DNA from: Acuticoccus sp051016205 | GTDB lineage: Bacteria > Pseudomonadota > Alphaproteobacteria > Rhizobiales > Amorphaceae | Direction of reading: 5' to 3' | DNA length: 64,000 bases | Assembly (NCBI GenBank): GCA_051016205.1 | Contig: CP136534.1 | Coordinates: forward strand, 558,001 to 622,000 | Part shown: positions 43,372-52,132 of the stretch, piece by piece | How positions within the stretch are numbered: position 1 is the first letter of the stretch | How the letters are laid out: each line of letters starts with the position of its first letter | The notes under the pieces: model-generated | The model's input: only the letters and a program-made list of their open reading frames with translations | What the model was told of the DNA's origin: nothing | Databases searched by the model: none | Translations under genes and position numbers: made by a program

Positions 43372-45168
43372 TCAACCATCCATCACGTAGTGGTCCGGCC
43401 CCACCTCCACCATGCGGCGCTGGGGCGGCTGCCAGTCCAAAGAGCGCACGGTGCTTGAGATTTCGTCCGTCGAAAGGCCGCGGCGGATGCCTTTGCGGTC
43501 GGGATCCGGGACGGGGACGGCGGCAATCAGCTTTTGCGTGTAGGGGTGACGCGGGTTGGCGAGGACCTCCGAGCGGGGGCCGATCTCGACGATTTCGCCC
43601 AGCAACATCACGGCAATGCGGTGGCTGATCCGCTCCACCACAGCAATGTCGTGGCTGATAAAGACGTAGGCGAGGCCAAGCTCCCTTTGCAGGTCCAGCA
43701 TCAGGTTGATCACCTGCGCTTTGATGGATGCATCCAGCGCTGAGACCGACTCGTCCGCCACAATCAGTTTCGGGTCGAGGCCGAGGGTGCGGGCAATGCA
43801 CAGCCTTTGGCGCTGGCCACCGGAAAATTCATGCGGGAAACGCACGGCGTGGTCGGCCGGAAGACCGACGCGTTCCAGGAGGAAGGCCACCTTGTCCTCC
43901 ACCTCGCTGCCATGGCCGAGGCCGTGGACGCGGATGGGCTCGCCGATGGCCGCCCCGACGGTCTTGCGCGGGTTGAGCGAGCCGTAGGGGTCCTGGAAGA
44001 TCATCTGCATGCGGCGGCGCACGGTGCGCATCTGTGAGGCCGAGGCGGTCATCACATCGCGCCCCTCAAAGCTGATGGCGCCTGCCCGCGGTTCGATGAG
44101 CCGAAGGATGGAGCGGCCTGTGGTGGATTTGCCGCAGCCCGATTCCCCCACGAGCGCCAGCGTCTCGCCTGCGCGCACGTCAAAACTCACATTCTCCACC
44201 GCGTGGACCCTGCCCTGGGGCCGGCCCAACAGCCCGCCGCGGATATCGAACCGCGTGACGAGACCGTCGACGGTGAGGATGGGCGCGCCGCGCTTGTCGG
44301 GCTCGTCGGCCGGTTCGCCCGTCGGTTCGCCATCCACAATGTCGGGGAAGCGGCGGGGGGTTGCCGTGCCTGTGAGCCCACCAAGCTTCGGGACCGCGGC
44401 AAGGAGCATCTTCGTGTAACTGTGCTTGGGCCTGCGGAAGACCTCTTCGGCAGGACCCTCCTCCACCTTCTCCCCCCGCAGCATCACCACCACGCGCTCT
44501 GAGATTTCGGCAACAACGCCCATGTCGTGGGTGATGAACATCACCGACATGCCGATCTCGGTCTGCAGCTCGCGAATCAGTTCAAGGATCTGCGCCTGGA
44601 TCGTGACGTCCAGCGCCGTCGTGGGTTCATCGGCAATGAGGAGCGTCGGTTGGCAGGCCATTGCCATCGCGATCATCACGCGCTGGCGCATGCCGCCTGA
44701 GAAGGTGTGCGGATGCTCCTCAAGGCGCCTTGCAGCATCGGGGATGCGCACAAGGTCCAGGAGGCGCAACGCTTCGGCCCGCGCCTCCGTGCGGCTCATG
44801 TTCCGATGGCGGCGCAGCGCCTCCATGATCTGGAAGCCTGTGGTGAGGACGGGGTTGAGGCTCGTCATCGGCTCTTGGAAGATCATGCCGATCTCAGCGC
44901 CGCGCACGTCCCGCATGGCCGGTTCGCTGAGGGCGGTCAGGTCGCGCCCCGCCAGGCGCACCGTTCCCTCCACACGGCTCACACCCTGCTGGAGGAGCCG
45001 CATGACCGACAGCGCCGTCACCGACTTGCCTGACCCGGACTCCCCCACCACCGCCACCGTCTCGCCGGGGTTGATGTGGAAGGACAGGTTCTTGACGACA
45101 CTCACCCACTTGCCTTCGGTGCGGAAGGAGGTGGTGAGCCCATCCACCTCAAGGGCGGGCGCGGTCAC
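43372..45168 (-). CDS. Peptide/opine ABC transporter ATPase, fused DppD-DppF type
   Basis: The 598-residue protein contains two ATPase domains in tandem: the first with GESGSGKSVTAL and FSGGMRQRVMIAMA, the second with GESGCGKSTTGR and FSGGQRQRLCIART. This is the GsiA/DppDF arrangement for peptide, nickel or glutathione transporters. It ends the operon and overlaps the permease gene upstream by four bases. The substrate is not visible from the ATPase. Confidence 0.93.
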   Translation of the reverse strand: MTAPALEVDGLTTSFRTEGKWVSVVKNLSFHINPGETVAVVGESGSGKSVTALSVMRLLQQGVSRVEGTVRLAGRDLTALSEPAMRDVRGAEIGMIFQEPMTSLNPVLTTGFQIMEALRRHRNMSRTEARAEALRLLDLVRIPDAARRLEEHPHTFSGGMRQRVMIAMAMACQPTLLIADEPTTALDVTIQAQILELIRELQTEIGMSVMFITHDMGVVAEISERVVVMLRGEKVEEGPAEEVFRRPKHSYTKMLLAAVPKLGGLTGTATPRRFPDIVDGEPTGEPADEPDKRGAPILTVDGLVTRFDIRGGLLGRPQGRVHAVENVSFDVRAGETLALVGESGCGKSTTGRSILRLIEPRAGAISFEGRDVMTASASQMRTVRRRMQMIFQDPYGSLNPRKTVGAAIGEPIRVHGLGHGSEVEDKVAFLLERVGLPADHAVRFPHEFSGGQRQRLCIARTLGLDPKLIVADESVSALDASIKAQVINLMLDLQRELGLAYVFISHDIAVVERISHRIAVMLLGEIVEIGPRSEVLANPRHPYTQKLIAAVPVPDPDRKGIRRGLSTDEISSTVRSLDWQPPQRRMVEVGPDHYVMDG

Positions 45169-46058
45169 GATTCGCCCCTCAAGCGCGGGTCGATGGCATC
45201 GCGCAGTCCGTCGCCCAGAAGGTTGAGGGAGAAGACCACGATGAGGATGGCGATGGACGGGAAGAGGGCGAGCCAGAAGCTGTCCAGGATGTTCTCAAAC
45301 CCTTCGCGGATCATGCCGCCCCAGGTGGCGGTCGGCGGCGAAACACCGAGCCCGATGAAGGCGAGCGAGGCTTCGACGCGGATGGCCGTTGCAAGCCACA
45401 GCGAGCCCATCACCAAGATTTCGGGCAGGATGTTGGGAAGGATGTGCCGAAACAACAGCCTGAGGTCGGAAAAGCCCATCGCCCTGCCGGCTTCCACGAA
45501 CTCCCGCTCCTTTACCGATATGGTGGGCGCGCGGGCGATGCGGGCAAACGGCGGGATGGCCGTCAGCGCGATGGCAATGGCAAGGTTTTCCACCGAAGGC
45601 CCAAGCATGGCGACAATGATGAGGCCGAGGATCAGCGACGGGAAAGCGAGGAGAACGTCCATGATCTGCATGATCACGATGTCGACCACGCCGCCGAAGT
45701 AGCCCGCAATCATCCCGATGAAGGAGCCGATGATCATCGCCGCCGAGATCGCGACCAGGCCGATCACCAAAGAAATGCGCGCCCCGTAGAGAATGCGCGA
45801 CAGCGTATCGCGGCCGTAAAAGTCCGTCCCCAACCAGTGTTCGGCCGAAGGGGGCTTCAGGCGGTTGAAGATGTTCTGGTCGATGGGGTCGTAAGGGGCA
45901 ATCCACGGCGCGAGAATTGCCAGGAGGCACACCGTCAGGAAGATGCCAAGCCCGACCCAGGAGGTCTTGTTGGTGTTGAAGGCGCGGAAGATTCCGCTTC
46001 CCATCGCGGTCAGCGTGCTTCTGAGGTAGGCCCCGCGGGCAGGTCTTGCGAGGCTCAT
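45165..46058 (-). CDS. Peptide-type ABC permease, DppC family
   Basis: The 297-residue protein has the N-terminal helix (TSWVGLGIFLTVCLLAILAP), the conserved HWLGTDFYGRDTLSRILYGA and the EAA-loop region GRAMGFSDLRLLFRHILPNI typical of DppC permeases. It pairs with the DppB-like protein encoded just upstream in the inner membrane. Both junctions are ATGA overlaps. Confidence 0.93.
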   Translation of the reverse strand: MSLARPARGAYLRSTLTAMGSGIFRAFNTNKTSWVGLGIFLTVCLLAILAPWIAPYDPIDQNIFNRLKPPSAEHWLGTDFYGRDTLSRILYGARISLVIGLVAISAAMIIGSFIGMIAGYFGGVVDIVIMQIMDVLLAFPSLILGLIIVAMLGPSVENLAIAIALTAIPPFARIARAPTISVKEREFVEAGRAMGFSDLRLLFRHILPNILPEILVMGSLWLATAIRVEASLAFIGLGVSPPTATWGGMIREGFENILDSFWLALFPSIAILIVVFSLNLLGDGLRDAIDPRLRGES

Positions 46059-46996
46059 TGGTATTTGATCCTCGGGTCGATGAGACCGTAGACAAGGTCT
46101 GTCAAAAGGTTCACCAGCACCACGACTAGCGTGTAGATGACCATCATCCCCTGAAGCATCGTGTAGTCGCGCTGGTTAAGCGCGCCGACAATCAACTTGC
46201 CGAGGCCCGGCCGGTTGAAGACGATTTCGGTCAGAACCGAGTTGCCGATCAAAATGCCAAGGTAAAGGCCCACCACCGTCACGACGGGGATCAGCGCGTT
46301 CCTCAGGCAATGGCGCCAGACGATGGTGGTGAAGGTCAGCCCCTTGGCGTGGGCGGTGCGCACATAGTCCTGGTTCAGCACCTCAAGCATGGCAGAGCGC
46401 GCCACGCGGGTGATGTAGGCGGCCATGATGAGGCCAAGGTTCGTGGCAGGGAGCGCAAGGTCACGCAGCCGCTCGCCCAACGTGTCCCCCTGACCTGACG
46501 AGATGACGGGGAACCAGGCAAGCTGGATGGAAAACGCCATCAACAACAACACCGCCGACACGAAAGCGGGCAGCGAAAGCCCCAACAGCGAAGCGATGCG
46601 CACGATGTAGTCGGGCAGCTTGTTGCGGCGGATGGCGGACCACACCCCCAGAGGAATACCGATCGCCGCCCCCAGAATGAGGGAGACCACCGTCAACTCG
46701 ACCGTGGAGGGGAGGACATTGAGGATCTCTTCGATGACGGGTCTGCCGGAGACCAGCGAGGTCCCCCAATCACCCACGAAGACGCCGCCCAAGAAGTCCA
46801 AGTATTGTTGCCAGATGGGAAGGTCCAATCCCAATCGGGCGCGTAGGGAGTCGATGGCGGCCTGGTTGGCCTGGTCGCCAAGGATCACCAGCGCTGGGTC
46901 GCCCGGCAACACGCGCACAATGAAGAACACGATGGTGAGAACGCCAAACAGCGTGATCACCGCGAAGCCAAGGCGCTTGATGACAAACGCTGTCAT
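46055..46996 (-). CDS. Peptide-type ABC permease, DppB family
   Basis: The 313-residue protein starts TAFVIKRLGFAVITLFGVLT and has FFIVRVLPGDPALVILGD, the family signature after helix 1, and LNQDYVRTAHAKGLTFTTIV as the EAA loop. ATG 46996 is preferred over 47032 because the typical DppB N-terminus begins here; the longer frame would also read through the hairpin at 47006-47029. Confidence 0.93.
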   Translation of the reverse strand: MTAFVIKRLGFAVITLFGVLTIVFFIVRVLPGDPALVILGDQANQAAIDSLRARLGLDLPIWQQYLDFLGGVFVGDWGTSLVSGRPVIEEILNVLPSTVELTVVSLILGAAIGIPLGVWSAIRRNKLPDYIVRIASLLGLSLPAFVSAVLLLMAFSIQLAWFPVISSGQGDTLGERLRDLALPATNLGLIMAAYITRVARSAMLEVLNQDYVRTAHAKGLTFTTIVWRHCLRNALIPVVTVVGLYLGILIGNSVLTEIVFNRPGLGKLIVGALNQRDYTMLQGMMVIYTLVVVLVNLLTDLVYGLIDPRIKYQ

Positions 46997-47005
46997 GACA
47001 GGCGT

Positions 47006-47029
47006 CTCCGGCCCAAAACTGGGCCGGAG
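47006..47029 (-). terminator. Hairpin between the peptide-binding protein gene and the DppB-like gene
   Basis: CTCCGGCCC-AAAACT-GGGCCGGAG is a perfect 9-bp stem in the 48-bp gap. It parallels the hairpin after the binding-protein gene in the glycoside operon. No T-run follows, so partial termination or mRNA stabilisation is likely. Confidence 0.62.
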
Positions 47030-47044
47030 CAATGGTGGTGTGGA

Positions 47045-48589
47045 TCAGTCAGTGAAACGCGCCTTCTCGGTGATCGGTGGAGACAGGTTGAGCGACCCCT
47101 GAACGTCGACACCAAGGTCGAGGTTGTCCTTCCAGGCCCACAGCTGAAGGTTCTGGTAGATCGGGATGGCGCACACCTCTTCCATGATCTTCTGCTGCGC
47201 GGCGGCCCAATGGGCGTTTTGCGTGTCGGCATCGCTCGCCGTGCGGGCGGCCTCGATATCGTCGTCGGCGACGCTGCAATGGGAGAAGTTGGTCACCGCC
47301 GTCGGTGTGCCGACAATGGAGTCGGAGTGGAAGAACTGCGTCAGATACGTGTCGGCGATGGGAAAGCGCGCCGCCGAGTAGTGGGTGACTTGGCTCGCAT
47401 CATCGCGGATCTGGCTGTGGAAGGTTGCGTGCTCCACGGTGTCGATCTCAAGGTTGATGTTCGCCTCACGCAGGAGCGCTTGCACCGCCTCCATGGTGGT
47501 GAGCATCCCAGGCAGCGTGGTGTGGATTGCGTTCAGCGTCACACCGTCTTCGTGACCGGCCTCGGCCAGAAGCTCTTTGGCCTTTTCCACCGAGTAGTCG
47601 TAGGTGGGCACATCGTCCGTAAAGCCGAGATAGCCTTCAGGCACCGGTGAGACGGCCGGCAGCGTCACGTTCTCGCCCTTGAACTGCACCATCGCATCGC
47701 GGTTGATGGCGTGGGCGACGGCCTTGCGCACGTTGATGTCGTCCAGCGGCGGCATCGTCATGTTGAGGTGGATGACGCTCATCTCGCCAGGCGTCATCAC
47801 CGTGACTTTGGTGTTGGGGAGCTGGGCGATCCTGTCCACCCAGGTCTGGTCCTGCTTGCCGTAGATCATGTCGATCTCACCGGCCTGGAAGGCGAGGTCC
47901 CGCGAGGCATCGGAGGGGATGTAGCGGTAGAAGATCTCTTCAATGGCCGGCTTGCCGCGGAAGTAGTCGGGATTTGCCACAAGCTTCACGAACTGCTGCG
48001 GCTGATACTCGGCAAACATGAACGGACCGGTGCCGATGGGTGTCGCTTTGAAGTCTTCCCCCATGGCTTCCACAGCGTCCTTACAGACGATGTTGCCGCC
48101 ATGGTAGGGAACGAGCGTGCCAAGAAGGCTCGGCACAGGCTCCGACAAGGTGACCGTCACCTCGTAGTCGCCGGTCGCTTCGATGGACTGGACCGCCGCA
48201 AAGTCCTTCGCAAAGGAGGACGTGTCGGGGTTGGCGGCGCGTTCCAGGGAGAACACAACGTCTTCGGCGTCGAGATTGCCGTAGTCGCCGTGGCAATCCA
48301 CGTCTTGGCGCAAGGTGAACGTCCAAGTCAGGCCGTCGTCGGAGCTTGTCCAGCTCTCGGCAATGTCGGGCTCGATGTATTCGGGGCTTGCCTGGCCGGG
48401 TTTGATGCGCACAAGGCCGTTGAACATCCAGTGCAACAGGCCCTTGTCGGGCGTTGTGGTGGCCACGTGCGGGTCAAGCGTGCCTGCATCGGCGCTCGCC
48501 ATACCGACGTTCAACGTGGTTCCTGCCGCATGGGCCCCGCCTGCGCACAGCGCAGCAGCAAGACCCAAGGTCATTGCGGTTGCCTTCAT
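47045..48589 (-). CDS. Family 5 (peptide/opine) ABC substrate-binding protein
   Basis: The 514-residue protein has a signal peptide (ATAMTLGLAAALCAGGAHAA) and the family 5 fold (PEYIEPDIAESWTSSDDGLT, WTFTLRQDV and VRKAVAHAINRDAMV). Such proteins bind di- and oligopeptides, opines, nickel complexes or glycosides. Its genetic linkage to amine oxidases suggests an N-substituted amino acid or short peptide as ligand; this is inference. Confidence 0.9.
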   Translation of the reverse strand: MKATAMTLGLAAALCAGGAHAAGTTLNVGMASADAGTLDPHVATTTPDKGLLHWMFNGLVRIKPGQASPEYIEPDIAESWTSSDDGLTWTFTLRQDVDCHGDYGNLDAEDVVFSLERAANPDTSSFAKDFAAVQSIEATGDYEVTVTLSEPVPSLLGTLVPYHGGNIVCKDAVEAMGEDFKATPIGTGPFMFAEYQPQQFVKLVANPDYFRGKPAIEEIFYRYIPSDASRDLAFQAGEIDMIYGKQDQTWVDRIAQLPNTKVTVMTPGEMSVIHLNMTMPPLDDINVRKAVAHAINRDAMVQFKGENVTLPAVSPVPEGYLGFTDDVPTYDYSVEKAKELLAEAGHEDGVTLNAIHTTLPGMLTTMEAVQALLREANINLEIDTVEHATFHSQIRDDASQVTHYSAARFPIADTYLTQFFHSDSIVGTPTAVTNFSHCSVADDDIEAARTASDADTQNAHWAAAQQKIMEEVCAIPIYQNLQLWAWKDNLDLGVDVQGSLNLSPPITEKARFTD

Positions 48590-48630
48590 TGTTCACCTCT
48601 CTCTCGTTTTGTGTTTGGTGGGAGGCCCGC

Positions 48631-49344
48631 TCAGAACAGGTCCTCCAGCCGGCAATTGACCAGCATTTCCGCCATTGTGGCGGTGTTGGGCAGTGCGATG
48701 GCGGTGGCCACCAGCTCGGCGAAATCCGCCGGGTCGATCATCTCCTCTCGCGGCACCTTCACGACGTCGGCCGTCAAATCCGTCGCAACGAAGCTGGGAC
48801 AGACCGCCGTTGCCCTCACACCGCTCTCCCAGCCGATGCGGCGGGTGGAGTGGGTGAGCGCCATCAAAGCATGCTTCGTCATGGCGTAGGCCACATTGTC
48901 ATTTCGCACCCGCTTGCCGGAAAGCGACGACACGTTGACGATGCGCCCAGAGCCTGCAGCTTTGAGGTGGGGCAGGCAGATGCGCGTTAGAAATAGCGGG
49001 CCCTTGATGTTGATGGTCCACAGGGCGTCGAGGTCGGCCTCATCGCCCGCCTCCACCGAAAAGGTGTTGGAGGTGCCGGCGTTGTTGACGAGCCCGTCGA
49101 GGCGGCCAAAGCGGTCGATGGTGGCGGCAAGCCATTGTGCATGGCTGTCCCTGTCGGCCGCGTCGTAGCGGGCCGTCAAAAGGCGATCGCCGACAAGGTT
49201 TGAAAAGGCGGCGTCGAGGTCCTCAGGCCGCCGTGCGCCTGCGCTCACGCTGTAGCCTTTGGCGTGGAGCGCGTCCACCACTGCCCGGCCGATCCCGCGG
49301 CTTGCGCCTGAGACCATCACGACGCGGCCGGTGGGATCTAGCAT
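48631..49344 (-). CDS. Short-chain dehydrogenase/reductase
   Basis: The 237-residue SDR has VSGASRGIGRAVVDAL (cofactor binding), LVNNAGTS, the catalytic serine in VNVSSLSGKRV and YAMTKHALMALTH with Tyr and Lys. Classical SDR features are complete. Its start codon directly follows the stop of the flavoprotein gene upstream. It probably oxidises or reduces a carbonyl or alcohol intermediate of the pathway; the substrate is unknown. Confidence 0.88.
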   Translation of the reverse strand: MLDPTGRVVMVSGASRGIGRAVVDALHAKGYSVSAGARRPEDLDAAFSNLVGDRLLTARYDAADRDSHAQWLAATIDRFGRLDGLVNNAGTSNTFSVEAGDEADLDALWTINIKGPLFLTRICLPHLKAAGSGRIVNVSSLSGKRVRNDNVAYAMTKHALMALTHSTRRIGWESGVRATAVCPSFVATDLTADVVKVPREEMIDPADFAELVATAIALPNTATMAEMLVNCRLEDLF

Positions 49345-50475
49345 TCAGGGGCTCCGATCGCTCTTGCAAAAACGTGCCTGTGCAAAGGGTTGAAGCCGTG
49401 GGTCTGGCTCCTCGCCGGCGATGATGTCGGCAATAAGGGGGCCGATCAAGGGCACCAAGGCAAATCCGTGACCTGAAAAGCCAAACACATGGACAAGGCC
49501 GGGCAGTGTCTGTGATGGGCCGACGACCGGAAGGCCGTCCGCCGTCCACCCTTCAAGGCCCACCCAGGACCTGGCGACCCGCGCTGTTTTCAGGATGGGA
49601 AACAAGTGGGCGGCCGTTGCAACATTCTGGGCCACCCGTGCGGCAATGGGCGCACCATGGCGCGCCTCGTTCGCCACCGCCCCGCGGTGACCGCCGCCGA
49701 TGATCACGTGTCCCGCAGCACTTTGTTTCAGCGAGAGTTTTCGCCCCTCCGTGCCGACCACCGCGTGGACGAAAGGGGCGACCCGCTCCGTCACGCTCAT
49801 CTGAAGGGCGGCCGTTTCCATTTGGACCGGCTCGCCCACGGATGCGGCAAGCTCTGCCCCCCAAGCGCCGGCAGCGTTGACCACGGTGGCCGCCCTCACA
49901 GCCTCCCCATCGGTCTCAACGACAATGCCGCCTTCCATCGCGCTCAGCCCTTTGACGGGCACGCCCTCGCGGATCTGAACCCCCGCACCTCTGGCCGCCC
50001 AATCGTAGGCGCGCATGGCCTTTAGCGGGTCGGAATAGCCGTCATCGCGCACGATCAAGGCGCCGAGTGTGTGGCTTGCCACGGAGGGTTCAAGGTCGCG
50101 CAAGGCATTGGCGCCGATCAGTTCTTCATGGCTGTAACCAAGGTCTTTGGTGAGCGCGGCGCGGGCGGCAAGCCGGTTGTAGGCCGCCTCGTCCTCAGCA
50201 ACGCGGATCTGGCCGCTTGCCACAAACCCCACATCCTGGCCGAGGTCTTTGTCGAGCGCTGGCCACAGCGCCAGCGCTTCCCGAGACAGCGCGATCTCGG
50301 AAGGGTGCCTGTTGAGGCTTCTGACACCGCCCGCACTGGCGGAGGAGGCATGGCGCCCCACGGTTTCAGCCTCAAGGACAACAACGGAGCGACCGGCGCG
50401 GGCCTCGCAAAGGGCCACTGAAAGTCCCATCAGCCCGCCGCCGATGACGGCCGTATCCACCTTGAGGGCACTCAC
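49345..50475 (-). CDS. DAO-family FAD-dependent amine oxidase (1 of 4)
   Basis: The 376-residue flavoprotein has the dinucleotide motif VIGGGLMGLSVALCEARAG and the DAO C-terminal VFGFSGHGFALVPLIGPL. It resembles sarcosine oxidase beta-type and D-amino-acid dehydrogenase-type enzymes that oxidise C-N bonds. It overlaps the HcnB/OoxA-like gene by four bases and is followed directly by the SDR gene. Confidence 0.87.
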   Translation of the reverse strand: MSALKVDTAVIGGGLMGLSVALCEARAGRSVVVLEAETVGRHASSASAGGVRSLNRHPSEIALSREALALWPALDKDLGQDVGFVASGQIRVAEDEAAYNRLAARAALTKDLGYSHEELIGANALRDLEPSVASHTLGALIVRDDGYSDPLKAMRAYDWAARGAGVQIREGVPVKGLSAMEGGIVVETDGEAVRAATVVNAAGAWGAELAASVGEPVQMETAALQMSVTERVAPFVHAVVGTEGRKLSLKQSAAGHVIIGGGHRGAVANEARHGAPIAARVAQNVATAAHLFPILKTARVARSWVGLEGWTADGLPVVGPSQTLPGLVHVFGFSGHGFALVPLIGPLIADIIAGEEPDPRLQPFAQARFCKSDRSP

Positions 50476-51851
50476 GGGGTGTCAGCGTCCAGCGTCAGAT
50501 AATCCCCCACAAGGATGGGCTTTAACGGCGGCCGGATCCTGAGCGCACCGACGGCTTGAGGGGGGGTCTTCATCGCCTCAGCCATCAACCGCGTCAAAGG
50601 GTTGGCGCACATGCGACCCTGGCACGGCCCCATACCGCAGCGGGTGAAGGCCTTGACCCTGTTGGGCCCTGTGGCCCCAGAACTGACGGCTGCGCGCACG
50701 GCGCCGAACGTCACGCCCTCACAGCGGCATAGCACGGTGTCGTCCTCGGCAAAGGCGGAGACGGGGCGGGCGGGGTAAAGGGTTTCCACCAGTGGCCGTG
50801 CCTTGGCAAGACGCTGCGCCCGCGCTGTTGCCGCTTGGAGGGGGTGTTCGGTGTTCTTGCCGGTCAGTTCGGCCACGACCTGAAGGCCTGCGATCTCACC
50901 GCGAAGGCTTGCAAGGGCCGCACCGCCGATGCCGGCACCGTCGCCCACCACCCACACCCCTTCGACGGCGCGAAAGGTCGGCCCCACGTCGGGTGCAAAG
51001 GCGGCATCCGATTCCCGCCAACTGTGCGGCAGGTTCATCAGGCGCGTGAGCTGCGTGTTGGCAATCACCCCGTCATGGACGGCAAGGGTGGTGGCCTCAA
51101 ACCTGTGGTGACGGCCCTTGCCGTCTTCCACCTCCACGGCCTCCAATATGTTTCCGCCCACAGCGCGCAAAGCCTTCACGCCCCGTACCACGGGGACGCC
51201 GGAGCGTTTGCGGCTCATCAAGAGCCGTGCGCCTTCGGCCAAGAGGGTGCGGTCGGCAAGGGCAGCGTTCAAAAGAGGCTTTGCCGCACCCGCCGCGCCG
51301 CCGACCGCAAAATCGAGAACGGCGACGACGTTGGCCGCGACGCTGGAGAGTTGGTCGAGGACGAGGAGGAGAAGCGGTCCCTGCCCGGCAAGGACGATGG
51401 GCCCCCCCGGCACAAGCCCGCCCTGCTTCAACGCCACTTGGAGCGCGCCGGCCCCCATCACCCCCGGCAGTGTCCAGCCAGGGAAGGGTACCGGGCGCTC
51501 CGCGGCACCCGTTGCAAGGATGAGGGCTTTGGCAGGCGTTTCGGTGAGACGCGGCGTGCCGTTGGAGCGGTCAAGCCAGAGGACCGTCCTGTCCGCCGAC
51601 ACATCCAGAACGTGGGCGGAGCGGTGGAGGGTCACGCTCTTGCGGGCAGCGTCGATGGCAGCACGCGCACCCTTGTAGGTCTTGGCAAGAGCGCGAAGGG
51701 GGCGGTCGGCAACGGCCTCGGCAGACCGCCAGATTTGCCCGCCAGGTGTGGGTTGGTCGTCAAGAAGGCTGGTGGAAAGGCCATGCCCACCGCAAACGGC
51801 GGCAGCGGCAAGACCGGACGGGCCGGCGCCGACAATCACAACGTCCGTCAT
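50472..51851 (-). CDS. NAD(P)/FAD oxidoreductase with C-terminal BFD-type [2Fe-2S] domain (HcnB/OoxA-like)
   Basis: The 459-residue protein has VIVGAGPSGLAAAAVCGGHG, GGQIWR, ILATGAAERPVPFPGWTLPG and a C-terminal Fer2_BFD domain with cysteines in VLCRCEGVT and RCGMGPCQGRMC. This is the layout of HcnB, opine oxidase subunit A and the alpha subunits of hydroxyproline-type dehydrogenases. It should pair with the small 2Fe-2S protein encoded upstream and with a DAO-type subunit. Neighbouring genes overlap by four bases on both sides. Confidence 0.9.
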   Translation of the reverse strand: MTDVVIVGAGPSGLAAAAVCGGHGLSTSLLDDQPTPGGQIWRSAEAVADRPLRALAKTYKGARAAIDAARKSVTLHRSAHVLDVSADRTVLWLDRSNGTPRLTETPAKALILATGAAERPVPFPGWTLPGVMGAGALQVALKQGGLVPGGPIVLAGQGPLLLLVLDQLSSVAANVVAVLDFAVGGAAGAAKPLLNAALADRTLLAEGARLLMSRKRSGVPVVRGVKALRAVGGNILEAVEVEDGKGRHHRFEATTLAVHDGVIANTQLTRLMNLPHSWRESDAAFAPDVGPTFRAVEGVWVVGDGAGIGGAALASLRGEIAGLQVVAELTGKNTEHPLQAATARAQRLAKARPLVETLYPARPVSAFAEDDTVLCRCEGVTFGAVRAAVSSGATGPNRVKAFTRCGMGPCQGRMCANPLTRLMAEAMKTPPQAVGALRIRPPLKPILVGDYLTLDADTP

Positions 51852-52132
51852 AGTCGCTTGCCCGCGGTTTCGACCACGGTTCCCTCGCGCACGGGGACAA
51901 GGCAGGCCTGCTCTGAGGGGCGCCCGTCGATGGTGCAAAGGCAGCCGAAGCAGGTGCCCATCAGGCAGTAGGGGGTGACCGCCGCACCGGTCCCGCTGAG
52001 GGTCCCGAAGGTCTCCTTCCCCGCCGCAAGCAGGGCAAGTGCCACGCTGTCGCCCTCTCGCGCTGCCATCGGCTCGCCGTCGACAGTGATGGTGACGCTT
52101 GCCCCCTCGTTCACGCGCTTGAAACGGTTCAC
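51848..52132 (-). CDS. Small (2Fe-2S)-binding subunit (HcnA/OoxC-like)
   Basis: The 94-residue protein has a plant-type ferredoxin-like fold with ligands in YCLMGTCFGCLCTI and EQAC. Such subunits form a heterotrimer with HcnB/OoxA-like and DAO-type partners, passing electrons from the flavin to the membrane chain. It is coupled to both neighbours by ATGA overlaps. Confidence 0.9.
   Translation of the reverse strand: MNRFKRVNEGASVTITVDGEPMAAREGDSVALALLAAGKETFGTLSGTGAAVTPYCLMGTCFGCLCTIDGRPSEQACLVPVREGTVVETAGKRL

Noticed and set aside
50835..51971. 378-codon plus-strand frame opposite the HcnB-like gene
   Set aside because: The minus-strand gene has complete FAD and BFD motifs and coupled neighbours; the plus-strand frame has none.
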